Below are positions 25,077 to 33,249 of a stretch of DNA of 64,000 bases, piece by piece (positions within the stretch are counted from its first letter, which is position 1; each line of letters opens with the position of its first letter). The translations under genes were made by a program, and so were the position numbers. The notes under the pieces are model-generated. The model had not been told where the DNA came from, did not search any database, and was given only the letters and a program-made list of their open reading frames with translations. Source of the DNA: Streptomyces sindenensis. GTDB taxonomy: Bacteria; Actinomycetota; Actinomycetes; Streptomycetales; Streptomycetaceae. Location of the stretch: the NCBI RefSeq assembly GCF_014649035.1, contig NZ_BMSG01000001.1, forward strand, positions 310,001-374,000. The letters are read 5' to 3'.

Positions 25077-26552
25077 CTAGATCACCAGGCTGAGCAGCGC
25101 CGCGACCGCGAAGCCCGCGACCGACAGCACCGTCTCCAGGACCGTCCAGGACTTCAGGGTGTCGCGCTCGCTGATGCCGAAGTACTTCGACACCATCCAG
25201 AAGCCGCCGTCGTTCACGTGCGAGGCGAAGATCGAGCCCGCCGAGATCGCCATGATGATCAGCGCGAGGTGGGCCTGGGAGAGGTCCTGGCCCTCGACCA
25301 GGGGGACCACGATGCCTGCGGTCGTGACGATCGCCACCGTCGCCGAGCCCTGGGCCACGCGCAGGACCACCGAGATCAGCCAGGCGAGCAGGATGACGGG
25401 CAGACCGACGTCGTTGAACGTGTCGGCGAGCGCGTCCGCGATACCGCTGCCCTTGAGCACCGCGCCGAAGATGCCGCCCGCGCCGACCACCAGCAGGATG
25501 TTGCCGACGGGCTTGAGCGAGGACGTGGAGACGGACTCCAGGCACTTGCGGGACCAGCCGCGCCGGATGCCCAGCAGGTAGTAGGCCAGGAACAGGGCGA
25601 TCGTCAGGGCGACGAACGGGTTGCCGAAGAACTCGACCACCGAGCGCGGCGTGGAGGGGTCCAGGGCGATCGAGGAGAACGTCGCGGCGAGGATGAGGAT
25701 CAGCGGGGTGCCGATGATCGCGAGGACCGTGGCGAGCGGCACCGGCTTCTCGTGCGGGGTGACGCCGGCGGCCCGCTGCTCGGCGACGACGGCGGCCTTG
25801 GCCTCCTCGGCGGCCTCCACCATGTCCTGCGGTACGTCGACGAAGACCCGCTTGCCGATCCAGGCGGAGTAGCCCCAGGCGGCGATGACGGACGGGATGC
25901 CGACAACGATGCCCATCAGGATGACCCAGCCCAGCGACACGTTGAAGAGTCCGGCGGCGGCCACCGGGCCCGGGTGCGGCGGCAGGAACGCGTGGGTCAT
26001 CGACAGGCCCGCCAGCAGCGGCATCGCGTAGAGCAGGATCGATTTTCCGGAGCGCTTGGCGGCGGCGTACACGATCGGCGCGAGGACGAAGATACCGACG
26101 TCGAAGAAGACCGGGACACCGAAGACGAGCCCCGTCATCCCCATGGCGAGGGGGGCGCGCTTCTCGCCGAAGGCGTTCAGCAGGCGGGCGCTCAACACCT
26201 CGGCCCCGCCGGAGACTTCGAGGATCGCGCCGAGCATGGTGCCGAGTCCGATGATGATCGCGACATGGCCGAGGATGCCGCCCATGCCGGATTCGATGAC
26301 CGAGACGGCGGCGGATTTCTGCACGGTGCCGAAGAGTTCGGTGACCGAGAGCCCGGCGCCGAGGCCGACGGCTATGGAGACCGCGAGCAGGGCGACGAAC
26401 GGCTGGAGCCTGACCTTGATGATCAGGAAGAGCAGGAGGGCGATGCCGAGGGCGGCGACGGTCAGCAGACCGGCGGTCCCGTCGATCAGGAGGAGCAGTC
26501 CACCGGTGTGCGGTGGGGTCTCGGCCGGCGAGGGGGTGGCGGCGAGCAGCAT
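25077..26552 (-). CDS. GntP-family permease
   Basis: 491 residues from ATG 26552, chosen for GGAG five bases upstream; the longer GTG start has no site. About 12-14 TM helices. GntP landmarks include GGILGHVAIIIGLGTMLGAI, FGVPVFFDVGIFVLAPIVYA, HAFLPPHPGPVAAAG and ASHVNDGGFWMVSKYFG. The family carries gluconate and also D-serine (DsdX). Because the neighbours include a D-amino-acid deaminase, an N-acyl-D-amino-acid deacylase and RidA, a D-amino-acid or hydroxy-acid substrate is as likely as gluconate. It lies 159 bp after ridA. Confidence 0.9.
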   Translation of the reverse strand: MLLAATPSPAETPPHTGGLLLLIDGTAGLLTVAALGIALLLFLIIKVRLQPFVALLAVSIAVGLGAGLSVTELFGTVQKSAAVSVIESGMGGILGHVAIIIGLGTMLGAILEVSGGAEVLSARLLNAFGEKRAPLAMGMTGLVFGVPVFFDVGIFVLAPIVYAAAKRSGKSILLYAMPLLAGLSMTHAFLPPHPGPVAAAGLFNVSLGWVILMGIVVGIPSVIAAWGYSAWIGKRVFVDVPQDMVEAAEEAKAAVVAEQRAAGVTPHEKPVPLATVLAIIGTPLILILAATFSSIALDPSTPRSVVEFFGNPFVALTIALFLAYYLLGIRRGWSRKCLESVSTSSLKPVGNILLVVGAGGIFGAVLKGSGIADALADTFNDVGLPVILLAWLISVVLRVAQGSATVAIVTTAGIVVPLVEGQDLSQAHLALIIMAISAGSIFASHVNDGGFWMVSKYFGISERDTLKSWTVLETVLSVAGFAVAALLSLVI

Positions 26553-26711
26553 GGGGACTCCGGTGGTGCTGGAGGGCAGGGGGGAGCGCGGCACGGCGCC
26601 CCCGGGGAGCGGGGCACCGTGCCGTACGGCGTACTGCGGGAGGGGTTCTGCGTGTGGAGCAAAGGATCAGAGGATCAAAGAGGGTGCGAGCCGTTCAGGG
26701 GGCCGTGACGG

Positions 26712-27122
26712 TCAGCCGAGCACCGCGAGCGCGTCGATCTCGATGAGCAGGCCCTTGGGCAGGCCCACGTAGACGGTCGTGCGGGCGGAAGGGGCCTCCT
26801 TGAGGTTCTGCTCGGCGAAGTAGGCGTTGTAGATCTCGTTCATCTCGGCGAAGTGGTCCACGTCGGTGAGGTAGACGCGCATCATCATCACGTCGTCCCA
26901 GCTCGCGCCGCCCTCCTCCAGGATCGCCTTGACGTTGGCGAAGGTCTGGAGGGTCTGCTCGCGCAGGGTCGGGCCGGCCGGGGTGGGGGCCTGGCCCTCG
27001 ACGGCGGGGAGGAAGCCCACCTGGCCGGCGACCTGGAGGATGTTCCCCTTCTTCACACCGTGCGAGAACTTCGCGGGCGGCGTGGTGTGGGTGGAGGGGG
27101 TGAGCGCGGTCTTCTCGGTCAT
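26712..27122 (-). CDS. ridA: RidA-family enamine/imine deaminase
   Basis: 136 residues of the YjgF/YER057c/UK114 family. Landmarks are HGVKKGNILQVAGQVGFLP, LREQTLQTFANVKAILEEGG, DVMMMRVYLTDV and the end APSARTTVYVGLPKGLLIEI, with the catalytic Arg in SARTTV. RidA hydrolyses reactive 2-aminoacrylate and related imines released by PLP-dependent deaminases. It starts 6 bp after the iclR-type gene. The PLP deaminase on the other arm of the locus supplies the expected substrate. Confidence 0.9.
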   Translation of the reverse strand: MTEKTALTPSTHTTPPAKFSHGVKKGNILQVAGQVGFLPAVEGQAPTPAGPTLREQTLQTFANVKAILEEGGASWDDVMMMRVYLTDVDHFAEMNEIYNAYFAEQNLKEAPSARTTVYVGLPKGLLIEIDALAVLG

Positions 27123-27128
27123 GGCTGA

Positions 27129-27887
27129 TCAGGCTTTCTTGGGTCGGTTGGTGCCGGAGTACTCCCGGCTGATGGTCTCGGCGGTGCGCCGGACCAGCGG
27201 GAGCAGGGTGAGGAGTTCCTCGGCCGTGACGACCACGTTCGGTGCGGACACCGACATGGCCGCGACGACCCGCCCGTCCGCACCGCGGATGGGGGCGCCG
27301 ATGCAGTTGATGGACTCCTCGTGGCCACCGAGGTCGGTGGCCCAGCCCTGTTCGCGGACGACGGCCAGCTCCTTGAGGAAGGCGGCGGCGTCGGGCGTCG
27401 AACGGGACGTGTACATGGGGTAGTCGAGCTTCTCGGCGATCGCGCGCCGTTCGGGCTCGGTGAGGTCGGCCAGCAGCAGCTTGGCGACGGCCGCGACGGT
27501 GATCGCGACGGGCTTCCCGATCCGGGAGTACATCCGGACCGGATAGCGGCTCTCGACCTTGTCGATGTAGAGGACTTCCTGCTCCTCGTACACGGCGAGG
27601 TGGACGGTGTGCCCGCACCGGTCGTTGAGCGCGACCAGGTGGGGGTGGGCGATCTCGCGTACGTCGAGGTTCTCCACGGCCTCCTGCGCGAGGGCGAACA
27701 GCCGGGCGCCGAGGCGGTAGCGCTGGTCCTCCTGGCGGTAGACGAGGCCGTGCTCGTGGAGCGTCCGCAGCAGGCGCAGCGCCGTGGACTTGTGGACGCC
27801 GAGCCGCTCGGCGACCTGGCCGAGGTCGGCGGGTCCCTGGGCGAGCAGCGGCAGGATGCTCAGTGCCCGGTCGACGGTCTGGCTCAT
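27129..27887 (-). CDS. IclR-family transcriptional regulator
   Basis: 252 residues. The N-terminal winged helix covers about 1-70 (SQTVDRALSILPLLAQGPAD, LGVHKSTALRLLRTLHEHGL). The effector domain follows (VHLAVYEEQEVLYIDKVES, GHEESINCIGAPIRGADGRV, AAMSVSAP). The ATG overlaps the kinase stop by four bases (ATGA). It is likely the regulator of the divergent locus. The inverted repeat at 29270-29288 between the two arms is the natural operator candidate. Confidence 0.9.
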   Translation of the reverse strand: MSQTVDRALSILPLLAQGPADLGQVAERLGVHKSTALRLLRTLHEHGLVYRQEDQRYRLGARLFALAQEAVENLDVREIAHPHLVALNDRCGHTVHLAVYEEQEVLYIDKVESRYPVRMYSRIGKPVAITVAAVAKLLLADLTEPERRAIAEKLDYPMYTSRSTPDAAAFLKELAVVREQGWATDLGGHEESINCIGAPIRGADGRVVAAMSVSAPNVVVTAEELLTLLPLVRRTAETISREYSGTNRPKKA

Positions 27888-29173
27888 GGTGTGCGTACCT
27901 CCTCGGAAGCCCGGTCGGCTGCGGTCCAGCCGGGGCCGAGACGAAGTCTCCCCCAGGCGTCGTCGTCGAGGGCGACGAGGCGGTCGGCGTGGTCGCGGGC
28001 GGGCGGTTCGGTGAGGTCGCCGGGGACGGTGAGGACGGCGGCGGCCATGAGGTGCCCGTGCCGGGCGCGGTCGCGGACGGGCAGCCCGCGCAGGGTGGCG
28101 GAGAGGAATCCGGCGGCGAAGGCGTCGCCCGCGCCGACGGCGGCGACGACATCGACGTGGAAGGCGGGGACGTGGGTGACGGTGTCGGGGCCTGCGCCTT
28201 CGGCATCCTCATCCCCTCCGGCGTGCGGGGAGCGGGGTTCGGCGGCGTCTTCAGCCCTTCCGGCACTCGGAGAGCGGAGCCCGGAGGCGTCCTCAGCCCC
28301 TCCGCCCTCCGTGGAGCGTGCGCCCGGGGCGTTTCCAGCCCCTCCGACGCTCGGGGAGCGGAGCCCGGTGGCATCCTCAGCCCCTCCGGCGCTCCGGGAG
28401 CGAGGCCCGGGGCTGACCCCCGTGGCGAACACCGTCGCGCCCGCACTCCCCCGCTTCACCACGAGCACGTCCGGCTCCGGAACCGCCGCCCGGATCGCCT
28501 CCGCGCCCACGATCCCCCACGCCTCCTCCGCCTCGTCCTCCCCCACGAACACCAGGTCACAGCGACGAGCCAGCTCCAGCAGCACCGAGGCGTCCGCGTC
28601 GGCCGGGCCGCCCCGCCACAGATGCGGCCGGTGGTTCACGTCGAACGACACCAGCGGGCGCCCCGGCCGCGCGGCCGTCAGCTCCCGCAGCAGCGCCAGG
28701 CAGTCGCCGGACAGCGCCGCCGTGATCCCGGACAGATGCAGGACACGGCCCGCGAACAGCTCCTCGTACGGCAGGTTCGCCGGTGACATCGCGGACGCCG
28801 CCGACCCGGCCCGGTAGTAGGCGACCTCGTGCGTGTCGGTCCCCCGGTCCGAGGCCGTGCGGAAGTAGATGCCGGTCGGCCGGACCGGATCGCGGCGGAC
28901 CGCCGACGTGTCGACCCCGTACGACCCGATCGTCTCGACGAGGTGGTCGCCGAACCCGTCCGCGCCGACCCGGCCGACCCAGGCCGCCCGGTGCCCGGCG
29001 GCGGCGAGCGCACAGGCCACATTGGACTCGGCCCCGCCGATCCCGCGCCCGAAGGAGGGCACGTCGGCGAGGCGGCCGGGCTGCGAGGGCAGGAACGTCA
29101 CCATGGACTCACCGAGACAGACGACATCGGTGGTCGTGGCGGCGACGGCCGTCCCTGCTGCGGGTCCGGGCAC
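27884..29173 (-). CDS. PfkB-family sugar kinase with in-frame repeat insertion
   Basis: 429 residues, about 90 more than usual. It resembles 2-keto-3-deoxygluconate/ribokinase-type enzymes: VVCLGESMVTFLP, GRGIGGAESNVACALAAAGH, VSFDVNHRPHLW and the catalytic GAGDAFAAGF with its Asp. Between VKRGSAGATVFA and HVPAFHVDVV is a 70-residue insert of five 14-residue repeats (consensus GLRSPSxGGAEDA), encoded by 42-bp repeats. The insert sits at a loop before the ATP/anion-hole region, so the fold could tolerate it. GTG start with GAGGAG six bases upstream. First gene of the leftward operon. Confidence 0.85.
   Translation of the reverse strand: MPGPAAGTAVAATTTDVVCLGESMVTFLPSQPGRLADVPSFGRGIGGAESNVACALAAAGHRAAWVGRVGADGFGDHLVETIGSYGVDTSAVRRDPVRPTGIYFRTASDRGTDTHEVAYYRAGSAASAMSPANLPYEELFAGRVLHLSGITAALSGDCLALLRELTAARPGRPLVSFDVNHRPHLWRGGPADADASVLLELARRCDLVFVGEDEAEEAWGIVGAEAIRAAVPEPDVLVVKRGSAGATVFATGVSPGPRSRSAGGAEDATGLRSPSVGGAGNAPGARSTEGGGAEDASGLRSPSAGRAEDAAEPRSPHAGGDEDAEGAGPDTVTHVPAFHVDVVAAVGAGDAFAAGFLSATLRGLPVRDRARHGHLMAAAVLTVPGDLTEPPARDHADRLVALDDDAWGRLRLGPGWTAADRASEEVRTP
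28203..28412. repeat. five 42-bp tandem repeats inside the kinase gene
   Basis: Units begin at 28203, 28245, 28287, 28329 and 28371. Each is a variant of a word containing CAGCCCCTCCGGCGCTC then GGGAGCGGAGCCCGG. The length is a multiple of three and the coding frame stays open on the minus strand. The core resembles the short palindromic CCTCCGGCGTTTGAGGA-type element scattered between Streptomyces genes. That comparison is from memory. Confidence 0.9.
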
Positions 29174-29269
29174 TGGGGGCTCCTCGCTGATCGGCGTGCG
29201 GGCCGGTGGTCACCATTGACCGGGCATCGGCTCGGATGTTAGACAGCGTTGAGCGATATACGCAATGGG

Positions 29270-29288
29270 TGTTGCATATGTTGCAACA
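29270..29288. promoter_or_regulatory. perfect inverted repeat, likely IclR operator
   Basis: TGTTGCA at 29270-29276 and TGCAACA at 29282-29288 form a perfect 7-5-7 inverted repeat in the 133-bp gap between the divergent kinase and deaminase starts. It lies about 20 bases before the deaminase TTG, so bound protein would block that gene. Confidence 0.7.
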
Positions 29289-29306
29289 AACTTCGAGGAG
29301 CTCCCC

Positions 29307-30608
29307 TTGGCAGCCGAAAGCCCCACCGACCGCGCCGCGTCCCTCACGGCCTCCCTCGCCGACGAGCGCGTCGACCACCGCTTCAAGGCGCTGCCGCCGG
29401 ACGCGGAGGGCCTGACCGTCGGGGCGCTCGCCGCCGAGCGCCGCAACCTCTTCACCGGCGGGTTCACCACCCCCGTGCTCGCGCTCTCCGCCGAGTCGGT
29501 GGCCCACAACCTCGACCTCCTGGAGACGTACGCCGAGCGCCACGGCCTCGCGTTCGCCCCGCACGGCAAGACGTCCATGTCCCCGCGGCTCTTCGTGGAC
29601 CAGCTGGAGCGCGGCGCGTGGGGCATCACGGCCGCCGTGCCGCACCAGGCGCGGGTCTACCGGGCGTTCGGGATCGCACGGATCTTCCTCGCCAACGAAC
29701 TGGTCGACCCGGTCGCCCTGCGCTGGCTGGCCGGCGAGATGACGGCCGACCCGTCGTTCCGCTTCGTCTGTTACGTCGACTCCGTGCGCGGCGTCGAGCT
29801 GATGGACGAGGCCCTCGGCGCCGCGGGCGCCACCCGTCCGGTCGACGTGGTCGTCGAGCTGGGCGCGGGCGAGGGCGCGCGCACCGGGGCCCGCACGGAG
29901 GCCGACTGCGCGGCCGTGGCCGACGCGGTGGCGGCGGCAGGTTCCCTGCGCCTGGTGGGAGTCGCCGGGTACGAGGGCGAGGTGCCGGACGCCGGCCCCG
30001 AGCGGGTACGGGCCTGGCTGCGGCGGCTCGTCGGGCTCGCGGCCGCCTTCGACGCCGAGAAGCGGTTCGCCGGGGCCGAGGAGATCGTGATCAGCGCGGG
30101 TGGCAGCGCCTGGTTCGACGCGGTCGCGGACGTCTTCGCCGAGATCCCCGAACTGAGCCTGCCGGTGCTGAAGTTGCTGCGCTCCGGCGCGTACGTCTCG
30201 CACGACGACGGGCACTACAAGCACCTCACCCCCTTCAACCGCGTCCCCGAGGAGGGGGCCCTGGAGCCCGCCTTCCGGCTCTGGGCGCAGGTCGTCTCCC
30301 GACCGACCGGCGAGCAGGCGTTCCTGAACGCGGGCAAGCGGGACGCGGCGTACGACCTCGATCTGCCCGAGGCGCAGGTGGTCCGCTCCGGCCGGGACGG
30401 CTCGGTGCGGCCCGCCACCGGGGTGAAGGTCACCGGTCTCTCCGACCAGCACACCTGGCTGCGCACGGAGGAAGGGGCCGGACTGGAGGTGGGCGACTGG
30501 GTCGGCATGGGCCTCTCGCACCCCTGCACCAGCTTCGACAAGTGGCAGCTGATCCCGCTGGTCGAGGCGGACGGCACGGTCACCGACTACATCCGCACGT
30601 TCTTCTGA
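29307..30608 (+). CDS. D-amino-acid deaminase/dehydratase, alanine-racemase fold
   Basis: 433 residues from TTG 29307, preceded by GAGGAG at six bases; an ATG at 29265 would place the operator inside the gene. It belongs to the fold-type III PLP enzymes related to D-threonine aldolase and D-serine dehydratase. The PLP Lys lies in FAPHGKTSMSP. Further landmarks are VAGYEGEVPDAG, VISAGGSAWFDAV, LLRSGAYVSHDDGHY and the metal-site pattern GMGLSHPCTSFDKW (H and C near the C-terminus). It should release a keto acid and ammonia through an enamine that RidA can clear. It is coupled with the deacylase 37 bp downstream. Confidence 0.85.
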   Translation: MAAESPTDRAASLTASLADERVDHRFKALPPDAEGLTVGALAAERRNLFTGGFTTPVLALSAESVAHNLDLLETYAERHGLAFAPHGKTSMSPRLFVDQLERGAWGITAAVPHQARVYRAFGIARIFLANELVDPVALRWLAGEMTADPSFRFVCYVDSVRGVELMDEALGAAGATRPVDVVVELGAGEGARTGARTEADCAAVADAVAAAGSLRLVGVAGYEGEVPDAGPERVRAWLRRLVGLAAAFDAEKRFAGAEEIVISAGGSAWFDAVADVFAEIPELSLPVLKLLRSGAYVSHDDGHYKHLTPFNRVPEEGALEPAFRLWAQVVSRPTGEQAFLNAGKRDAAYDLDLPEAQVVRSGRDGSVRPATGVKVTGLSDQHTWLRTEEGAGLEVGDWVGMGLSHPCTSFDKWQLIPLVEADGTVTDYIRTFF

Positions 30609-30645
30609 GCGGTCCCCTCTTCCCTCCTGCCCCGAAAGGCCACCC

Positions 30646-32271
30646 ATGGACCTGGTCCTGCGTGACGCGCTCGTCGTCGACGGCACCGGCGAGCCCTCCT
30701 ACCGCGCCGATGTGGCCCTCGACGGCGGCCGCATAGCCGAGATCCACCCCGAGGGCACCCCCGGCCCCCGGCCCACCGCCGCCCGGACCGTGGACGCGGA
30801 CGGCCTCGCGCTCGCCCCCGGCTTCATCGACATGCACGCCCACAGCGATCTGGCGCTGCTGCGCGACCCGGACCACAGCGCGAAGGCGGCGCAGGGGGTC
30901 ACCCTGGAAGTGCTGGGCCAGGACGGGATGTCGTACGCCCCCGTCGACGACCGCACGCTCGCCGAGGTCCGCCGCTCCATCACCGGCTGGAACGGCGACG
31001 GGAGCGACATCGACTTCGACTGGCGTACGGTCGGCGGATATCTGGACCGCCTGGACCGCAACTTCGGCGGGCAGGGCATCGCGGTCAACGCCGCCTATCT
31101 GATCCCGCAGGGCACGGTCCGGATGTACGCGGTCGGCTGGGACGACCGGCCCGCCACCGAGGCCGAACTGGTCCGGATGCGGGAGCTGGTGGACCAGGGC
31201 ATGCGCGAGGGCGCCGTCGGCATGTCGTCCGGGCTGACCTACACCCCCGGGATGTACGCGGACGACGCCGAACTCACCGAACTGTGCCGGGTGGTGGCCC
31301 GCCACGGCGGCTACTACTGCCCGCACCACCGCAGTTACGGGGCCGGCGCGCTCGAAGCGTACGAAGAGATGGTCCGGCTGACGCACCACGCCGGCTGCGC
31401 CCTCCATCTCGCCCACGCCACCATGAACTTCGGCGTCAACAAGGGCAGGGCGCCGGACCTCCTGGCCCTCCTGGACGGCGCGCTGGCCGCCGGGTCCGAC
31501 ATCTCGCTCGACACCTACCCGTACACCCCCGGCTGCACCACACTGGTGGCGATGCTGCCGAGCTGGGCGAGCGAGGGAGGGCCGGAGTCGGTGCTCACCC
31601 GGATCGCGGACCCGGCGAGCGCGGAGAGGATCCGGCACCATCTGGAGGTGCTGGGCTCGGACGGCTGCCACGGGGTGCCGATCGAGTGGGACACCATCGA
31701 GATCTCCGGCGTGAGCGCGCCGCACCTGGGCGAGTACGTGGGCCGTACGGTCGAGGAGTCGGCACGGCTGCGGGGCGAGGAGCCCTGGGTGACCGCGCGG
31801 CGGCTGCTGACCGAGGACCGGCTCGGGACGACGATCCTCCAGCATGTGGGGCACGAGGAGAACGTCCGGCAGATCATGCGCCACCCGGTGCACACCGGCG
31901 GCAGCGACGGCATCCTTCAGGGCGACAAGCCGCACCCGAGGGCGTACGGCACGTTCCCGCAGTACCTGGGCCGGTACGCCCGGGAGTTGGGGATCCTGTC
32001 GCTGGAGGAGTGCGTCGCCCATCTGACCTCGCGCCCGGCCGCCCGGCTGCGGCTCGCGAACCGGGGCCTGGTGCGCGAGGGCTACCGCGCGGACCTGGTG
32101 CTGTTCGACCCGAAGACGGTGGCGGCGGGCTCCACGTTCGAGGAGCCGCGCACGCTGCCGGTGGGCATCCCGCACGTCCTGATCGACGGCCGCTTCGTCA
32201 TCGAGGACGGCAAGCGCACGCCGGTCCTGGCGGGCCGGGCGGTCCGGGGAGCGGGAGCCACGACGGGCTGA
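30646..32271 (+). CDS. N-acyl-D-amino-acid deacylase (D-aminoacylase)
   Basis: 541 residues, amidohydrolase superfamily. The metal motif is FIDMHAHSDLALL with H64 and H66. Other family blocks are GMSSGLTYTPGMYAD, YYCPHHRSYGAGALEAYEEM, CALHLAHATMNFG, DTYPYTPGCTTL, GGSDGILQGDKPHPRAYGTF and a final beta strand ADLVLFDPKTV. It frees D-amino acids from N-acyl forms, feeding the deaminase immediately upstream. Length and order of motifs are normal for the family. The ATG follows a moderate CGAAAGG site. Confidence 0.9.
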   Translation: MDLVLRDALVVDGTGEPSYRADVALDGGRIAEIHPEGTPGPRPTAARTVDADGLALAPGFIDMHAHSDLALLRDPDHSAKAAQGVTLEVLGQDGMSYAPVDDRTLAEVRRSITGWNGDGSDIDFDWRTVGGYLDRLDRNFGGQGIAVNAAYLIPQGTVRMYAVGWDDRPATEAELVRMRELVDQGMREGAVGMSSGLTYTPGMYADDAELTELCRVVARHGGYYCPHHRSYGAGALEAYEEMVRLTHHAGCALHLAHATMNFGVNKGRAPDLLALLDGALAAGSDISLDTYPYTPGCTTLVAMLPSWASEGGPESVLTRIADPASAERIRHHLEVLGSDGCHGVPIEWDTIEISGVSAPHLGEYVGRTVEESARLRGEEPWVTARRLLTEDRLGTTILQHVGHEENVRQIMRHPVHTGGSDGILQGDKPHPRAYGTFPQYLGRYARELGILSLEECVAHLTSRPAARLRLANRGLVREGYRADLVLFDPKTVAAGSTFEEPRTLPVGIPHVLIDGRFVIEDGKRTPVLAGRAVRGAGATTG

Positions 32272-32300
32272 GCCCACGAGGCGCCCGCCACCCGAGGCCC

Positions 32301-33158
32301 CTACGAAGCCTCCGAAGCCTCCGAAGCCCGCTCCGCCGCCCAGGCGAGGTCCTCCTCGGTGGGGGCGTCGTCCTGGGTGAGCGAGCGCCGCCAGTAGCCG
32401 CTGAACTCAACTGCGGTCTTGGCGAGTTCGCGGTCCTCGACCAGGTGGCGGCGGAGCGCGCGGACCACGGACGCCTCGCCCGCCACCCAGGCGGCGTCCA
32501 CCCCGTCGAGGTCCGCCCCGGCGTCCCGTACGGCGTCCACCAGCGAGCCGCCCCGCTCGCGGTGCACCCAGCGGACCTCGGCCCCGCCCGCCGCGGCCGG
32601 CAGTTCCCGTTCCTCCGCCGCGTCCGCGACCTCGGCGTACACGACAGCCCCGGTCCCGGCCGGGAGCGCCTCCAGCACCGTGGCGATGGCCGGGAGCGCG
32701 GTCTCGTCCCCGGCGAGGAGCATACGGCGGGCGGCGGGCAGGGGACGGGCGTAGAGGGAGGACGGGCCGACCATGCCGAGGACGTCGCCGACCCGGGCCG
32801 CCGCTCCCCAGCGGGAGGCGGGGCCGCCGTCGCCGTGCAGCACGAAGTCGACGGCCATCACGTTGCGTTCGCGGTCGTAGGAGCGGACGGTGAAGCTGCG
32901 CATCCAGGGCCGCTCCGCCTCCGGGATCGCGAGGTACGCCTCGTACCAGCGCATGCCGTACGGGTCCTCGGCCTCCCGCTCCGGCAGCGGGGGCGCGACC
33001 TGTCCGGCGCGCGGCAGACAGAGCTTCATCTGCTGGTCGGGGCGGTCCTCCAGGAGCCCGGGAAGTGCGTCGGCGGTGAAGCCGATCCTGGCCGTCCCGG
33101 GGGTGACCCGTTCGATGTCCACGACCCGTACGTACGTGACCGGCACAGCCTGACCCAT
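32301..33158 (-). CDS. siderophore-interacting FAD/NAD(P)H protein
   Basis: 285 residues of the ViuB/SIP family of ferric-siderophore reductases. The FAD-binding barrel has RSFTVRSYDRERNVMAVDFV, HGDGGPASRWGAAARVGD and GMVGPSSLYA. The NAD(P)H half has LLAGDETALPAIATVLEALP, AAWVAGEASVVRALRRHLV and FSGYWRRSLTQDDAP. It is cytoplasmic and releases iron from siderophores. It is divergent from a TetR regulator with a twin operator between them, so control by that regulator, rather than only by iron, is expected. Confidence 0.9.
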   Translation of the reverse strand: MGQAVPVTYVRVVDIERVTPGTARIGFTADALPGLLEDRPDQQMKLCLPRAGQVAPPLPEREAEDPYGMRWYEAYLAIPEAERPWMRSFTVRSYDRERNVMAVDFVLHGDGGPASRWGAAARVGDVLGMVGPSSLYARPLPAARRMLLAGDETALPAIATVLEALPAGTGAVVYAEVADAAEERELPAAAGGAEVRWVHRERGGSLVDAVRDAGADLDGVDAAWVAGEASVVRALRRHLVEDRELAKTAVEFSGYWRRSLTQDDAPTEEDLAWAAERASEASEAS

Positions 33159-33192
33159 CGCGACCCGACCCCTCTTCCTGTGGAGGTTGATA

Positions 33193-33241
33193 CCTTACGG
33201 CGTAATGAATTACCCGCCGGACGTTACTTTACGCCGTAAGG
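33193..33241. promoter_or_regulatory. twin operator for the TetR regulator
   Basis: CCTTACGGCGTAA at 33193-33205 and TTACGCCGTAAGG at 33229-33241 are exact reverse complements. Each is itself almost palindromic (TTACGSCGTAA). Their centres are 36 bp apart. They lie between the divergent siderophore-interacting and tetR genes, and the right copy abuts the tetR ribosome site. Two TetR dimers are inferred to bind. Confidence 0.8.
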
Positions 33242-33249
33242 AGTCGCAC

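Noticed and set aside
24541-25545. Minus-strand frame containing an AEPAPEAR-type peptide repeat
   Set aside because: The repeat peptide is simply the translation of the 24-bp tandem DNA repeats. The frame runs antisense to real genes and has no start signal.
28203-28412. CRISPR array
   Set aside because: The units are contiguous variants without unique spacers, and they lie inside a coding frame. No cas genes are present anywhere in the window.
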